DNA from: Chloroflexota bacterium
GTDB lineage: Bacteria; Chloroflexota; Chloroflexia; JAMDCE01
Length of the DNA: 7,641 bases
Assembly: GCA_023489135.1 (NCBI GenBank)
Contig: JAMDCE010000703.1
Span: forward strand, 1 to 7,641
Direction: 5' to 3'
The position numbers were made by a program, and so were the translations under genes. The notes under the pieces are model-generated. The model made no database searches. It worked only from the letters and a program-made list of their open reading frames with translations, and had not been told where the DNA came from. Positions 6,722-7,641 of the stretch are shown one piece after another. The first letter of the stretch is position 1. Each line of letters opens with the position of its first letter.

Positions 6722-6759
6722 AATTGCGAAATATTCTTTAAGCCCAGAACGTCTGTTTG

Positions 6760-6789
6760 TTGACACCTCTGTTATACTTTTCTTAGAAA
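6760..6789 (+). promoter_or_regulatory. Promoter-like sequences downstream of hemW
   Basis: A perfect -35 TTGACA (6760-6765) is followed 18 bp later by the weak -10 TAGAAA (6784-6789). Overlapping it is an extended -10, TGTTATACT (6770-6778), much like the hemW promoter. Either could drive the structured region and the metallopeptidase gene. Confidence 0.4.
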
Positions 6790-7063
6790 TAGATGAGAAT
6801 TCCCCTCTCGCACTAGGCCCCACCAAGTATTCGGCCTGAGTAATACTCTTTGGCGCAGCCCCGGGTTTCCTTGAGCAAGGTCCGGGAGTTTGATTGCCAA
6901 TGGGATCGAATTGAATATCGCGTTCCCGTTTCCTTAGCCTCGTGCGCATTGCCCGGCGGCGCAGTCGGTGCCGCGTGGTGATGGATGGTAACTGTGAACC
7001 AGTGATCCCTGCAACTGGCCGGCAAATCTCGAATCGTGTTTGGGAAAGGAGAGCGTTGCCCTA
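6790..7063 (+). other. Structured leader or non-coding region upstream of the metallopeptidase gene
   Basis: No convincing gene is found here. In order there are: AGGCC/GGCCT (6815-6819, 6833-6837) interleaved with AGTATT/AATACT (6826-6831, 6842-6847), which could form an H-type pseudoknot or alternative hairpins; a hairpin with CCCGG/CCGGG and CCTT/AAGG stems (6860-6886); a GCGGC/GCCGC dyad around 6955-6973; and CCAGT/ACTGG near 7000-7018. An open frame from ATG 6981 to TAA 7062-7064 (27 codons) overlaps the metallopeptidase ATG as TAATG but has no SD. The region could be a long 5' UTR or an independent small RNA; no known RNA family was recognised. Confidence 0.35.
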
Positions 7064-7552
7064 ATGTATGCTGTTGCTGAGGCACCCCGAATCAATCATG
7101 TGACGAATGACCCAACCAACAGCGATCGCAACGAAGAGTGGTTGCGAACCGAACTCGACTTTGTCTGGGATACCTATTTCAACGACGTTGAACGGCTGAA
7201 CCACGTCGACATACGCTTCGGCCGGGCCTGGAAGGCCCGCTTGGGGATGATCACCCTATCGGCCAGCGGCCATACAACCTTCATCGGCGTGAACACCCTG
7301 TTGCGCAGCAGGCTAGTGCCCAGCTTCATTCCCCGAGTGACTATCGCGCACGAGTTGGTCCATTATACGCACGGGTTTGGCTCACCGCTTCCCAAGAGGC
7401 ACTCCCATCCGCACCGCGGCGGTGTTGTGGCCAAGGAGCTCGCCCAGCGCGGGCTCGATTCCGAGCACCGTCGTTATCAACAGTGGCTGCACGAGCACTG
7501 GTACTCCTTCTACGGCCGCTCGCGCTACGCGTTGAAGCTGGTGAGGACCTGA
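7064..7552 (+). CDS. SprT-like zinc metallopeptidase domain protein, 162 aa
   Basis: The HELVH motif (His96-Glu97...His100) preceded by TIA is a zincin active site: two His zinc ligands and a catalytic Glu. Downstream KRHSHPHRGG (111-120) offers candidate third ligands (His113, 115 or 117), followed by VVAKELAQRGL, where Glu125 recalls SprT/YgjP-like families. The protein is small, soluble and without signal peptide, so it should be cytoplasmic; the substrate is unknown. SprT family members act on DNA-protein crosslinks or proteins, but that role is not shown here. The ATG at 7064 follows AGGAG at 12 nt, rather long; a TTG at 7040 lies upstream of that SD and is less likely. Residues about 5-32 are encoded in a repeat that recurs inverted 2 bp after the stop codon. 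The conserved part begins just after this, near residue 33. Confidence 0.8.
   Translation: MYAVAEAPRINHVTNDPTNSDRNEEWLRTELDFVWDTYFNDVERLNHVDIRFGRAWKARLGMITLSASGHTTFIGVNTLLRSRLVPSFIPRVTIAHELVHYTHGFGSPLPKRHSHPHRGGVVAKELAQRGLDSEHRRYQQWLHEHWYSFYGRSRYALKLVRT
7074..7160 (+). repeat. Left arm of an 87-bp perfect inverted repeat
   Basis: This segment covers codons about 5-32 of the metallopeptidase gene plus one flanking base of codon 33. It is the exact reverse complement of 7555-7641 at all 87 positions. The arms enclose 394 bp (7161-7554). The match stops exactly after 7160; on the other side it is limited only by the window edge and may extend further upstream. Confidence 0.95.
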
Positions 7553-7554
7553 AT

Positions 7555-7641
7555 AGTCGAGTTCGGTTCGCAACCACTCTTCGTTGCGATCGCTGTTGGT
7601 TGGGTCATTCGTCACATGATTGATTCGGGGTGCCTCAGCAA
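7555..7641 (-). repeat. Right arm of the 87-bp inverted repeat, truncated by the window edge
   Basis: Read on the minus strand this arm repeats the start of the metallopeptidase reading frame (TNDPTNSDRNEEWLRTELD) and then runs into the antisense of the gene, where the frame continues for 57 unrelated residues to a stop. It begins 2 bp after the metallopeptidase stop codon. It either forms part of an invertible or hairpin structure or is a fold-back artefact of a contig end. Confidence 0.95.

Noticed and set aside
6790..7040. 6S RNA, SRP RNA or tmRNA after hemW
   Set aside because: No long closing stem with central bubble, no SRP tetraloop signature and no tag-peptide or tRNA-like end was seen.
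6813..7085. 90-aa minus-strand frame downstream of hemW
   Set aside because: It has no SD or recognisable motif, crosses the start of the metallopeptidase gene and overlaps the plus-strand promoter-leader region.
7382..7615. 77-aa minus-strand ORF that shares the N-terminus of the metallopeptidase
   Set aside because: Only the part within the inverted repeat matches; the rest is antisense of the metallopeptidase and lacks its motif, so it is not treated as a second gene.

Overview
The window is bacterial chromosome with housekeeping content and moderately high GC. The likely source is a Chloroflexota-type bacterium. That is inferred from the Ala/Pro/Thr-rich linker after the lipobox of the substrate-binding lipoprotein, the use of TTG and GTG starts behind strong Shine-Dalgarno (SD) sequences, and the kinds of interspersed palindromic repeat present. 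The phylum is an inference; no rRNA marker is present.

Layout from left to right: (1) metK (S-adenosylmethionine synthetase), minus strand, cut by the left edge. (2) A 28-bp-arm hairpin repeat upstream of metK. (3) A small unrecognised 107-aa gene, minus strand, with its own strong sigma70-type promoter; a 13-bp inverted repeat straddles the -10 of that promoter. (4) aspS (aspartyl-tRNA synthetase), minus strand. Its best start is an internal TTG at 3733 with an ideal SD, and a 10-bp stem-loop lies in its 5' leader. (5) A divergent promoter region. (6) A lipoprotein substrate-binding protein of the SsuA/NMT1 type, plus strand, with no permease or ATPase partner in view. (7) A 372-bp gap holding a terminator-like hairpin and a 187-bp MITE-like palindromic element flanked by an 8-bp direct repeat. 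(8) hemW (radical SAM heme chaperone), plus strand. (9) A 342-bp gap with promoter-like sequences, a possible pseudoknot and hairpins. (10) A SprT-like zinc metallopeptidase gene, plus strand. Codons 5-32 of this gene recur as a perfect 87-bp inverted copy directly after its stop codon, running to the window edge.

The genes do not form one pathway. metK (methyl donor), aspS (translation) and hemW (heme handling; radical SAM) are unlinked housekeeping functions, each apparently with its own promoter. AspRS carries residues typical of non-discriminating enzymes, which suggests Asn-tRNA(Asn) or Gln-tRNA(Gln) is made through GatCAB in this organism.

The most unusual structure is the 87-bp inverted repeat enclosing the metallopeptidase body. 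It could be an invertible or cruciform element, but a fold-back sequencing or assembly artefact at a contig end is an equally serious explanation.
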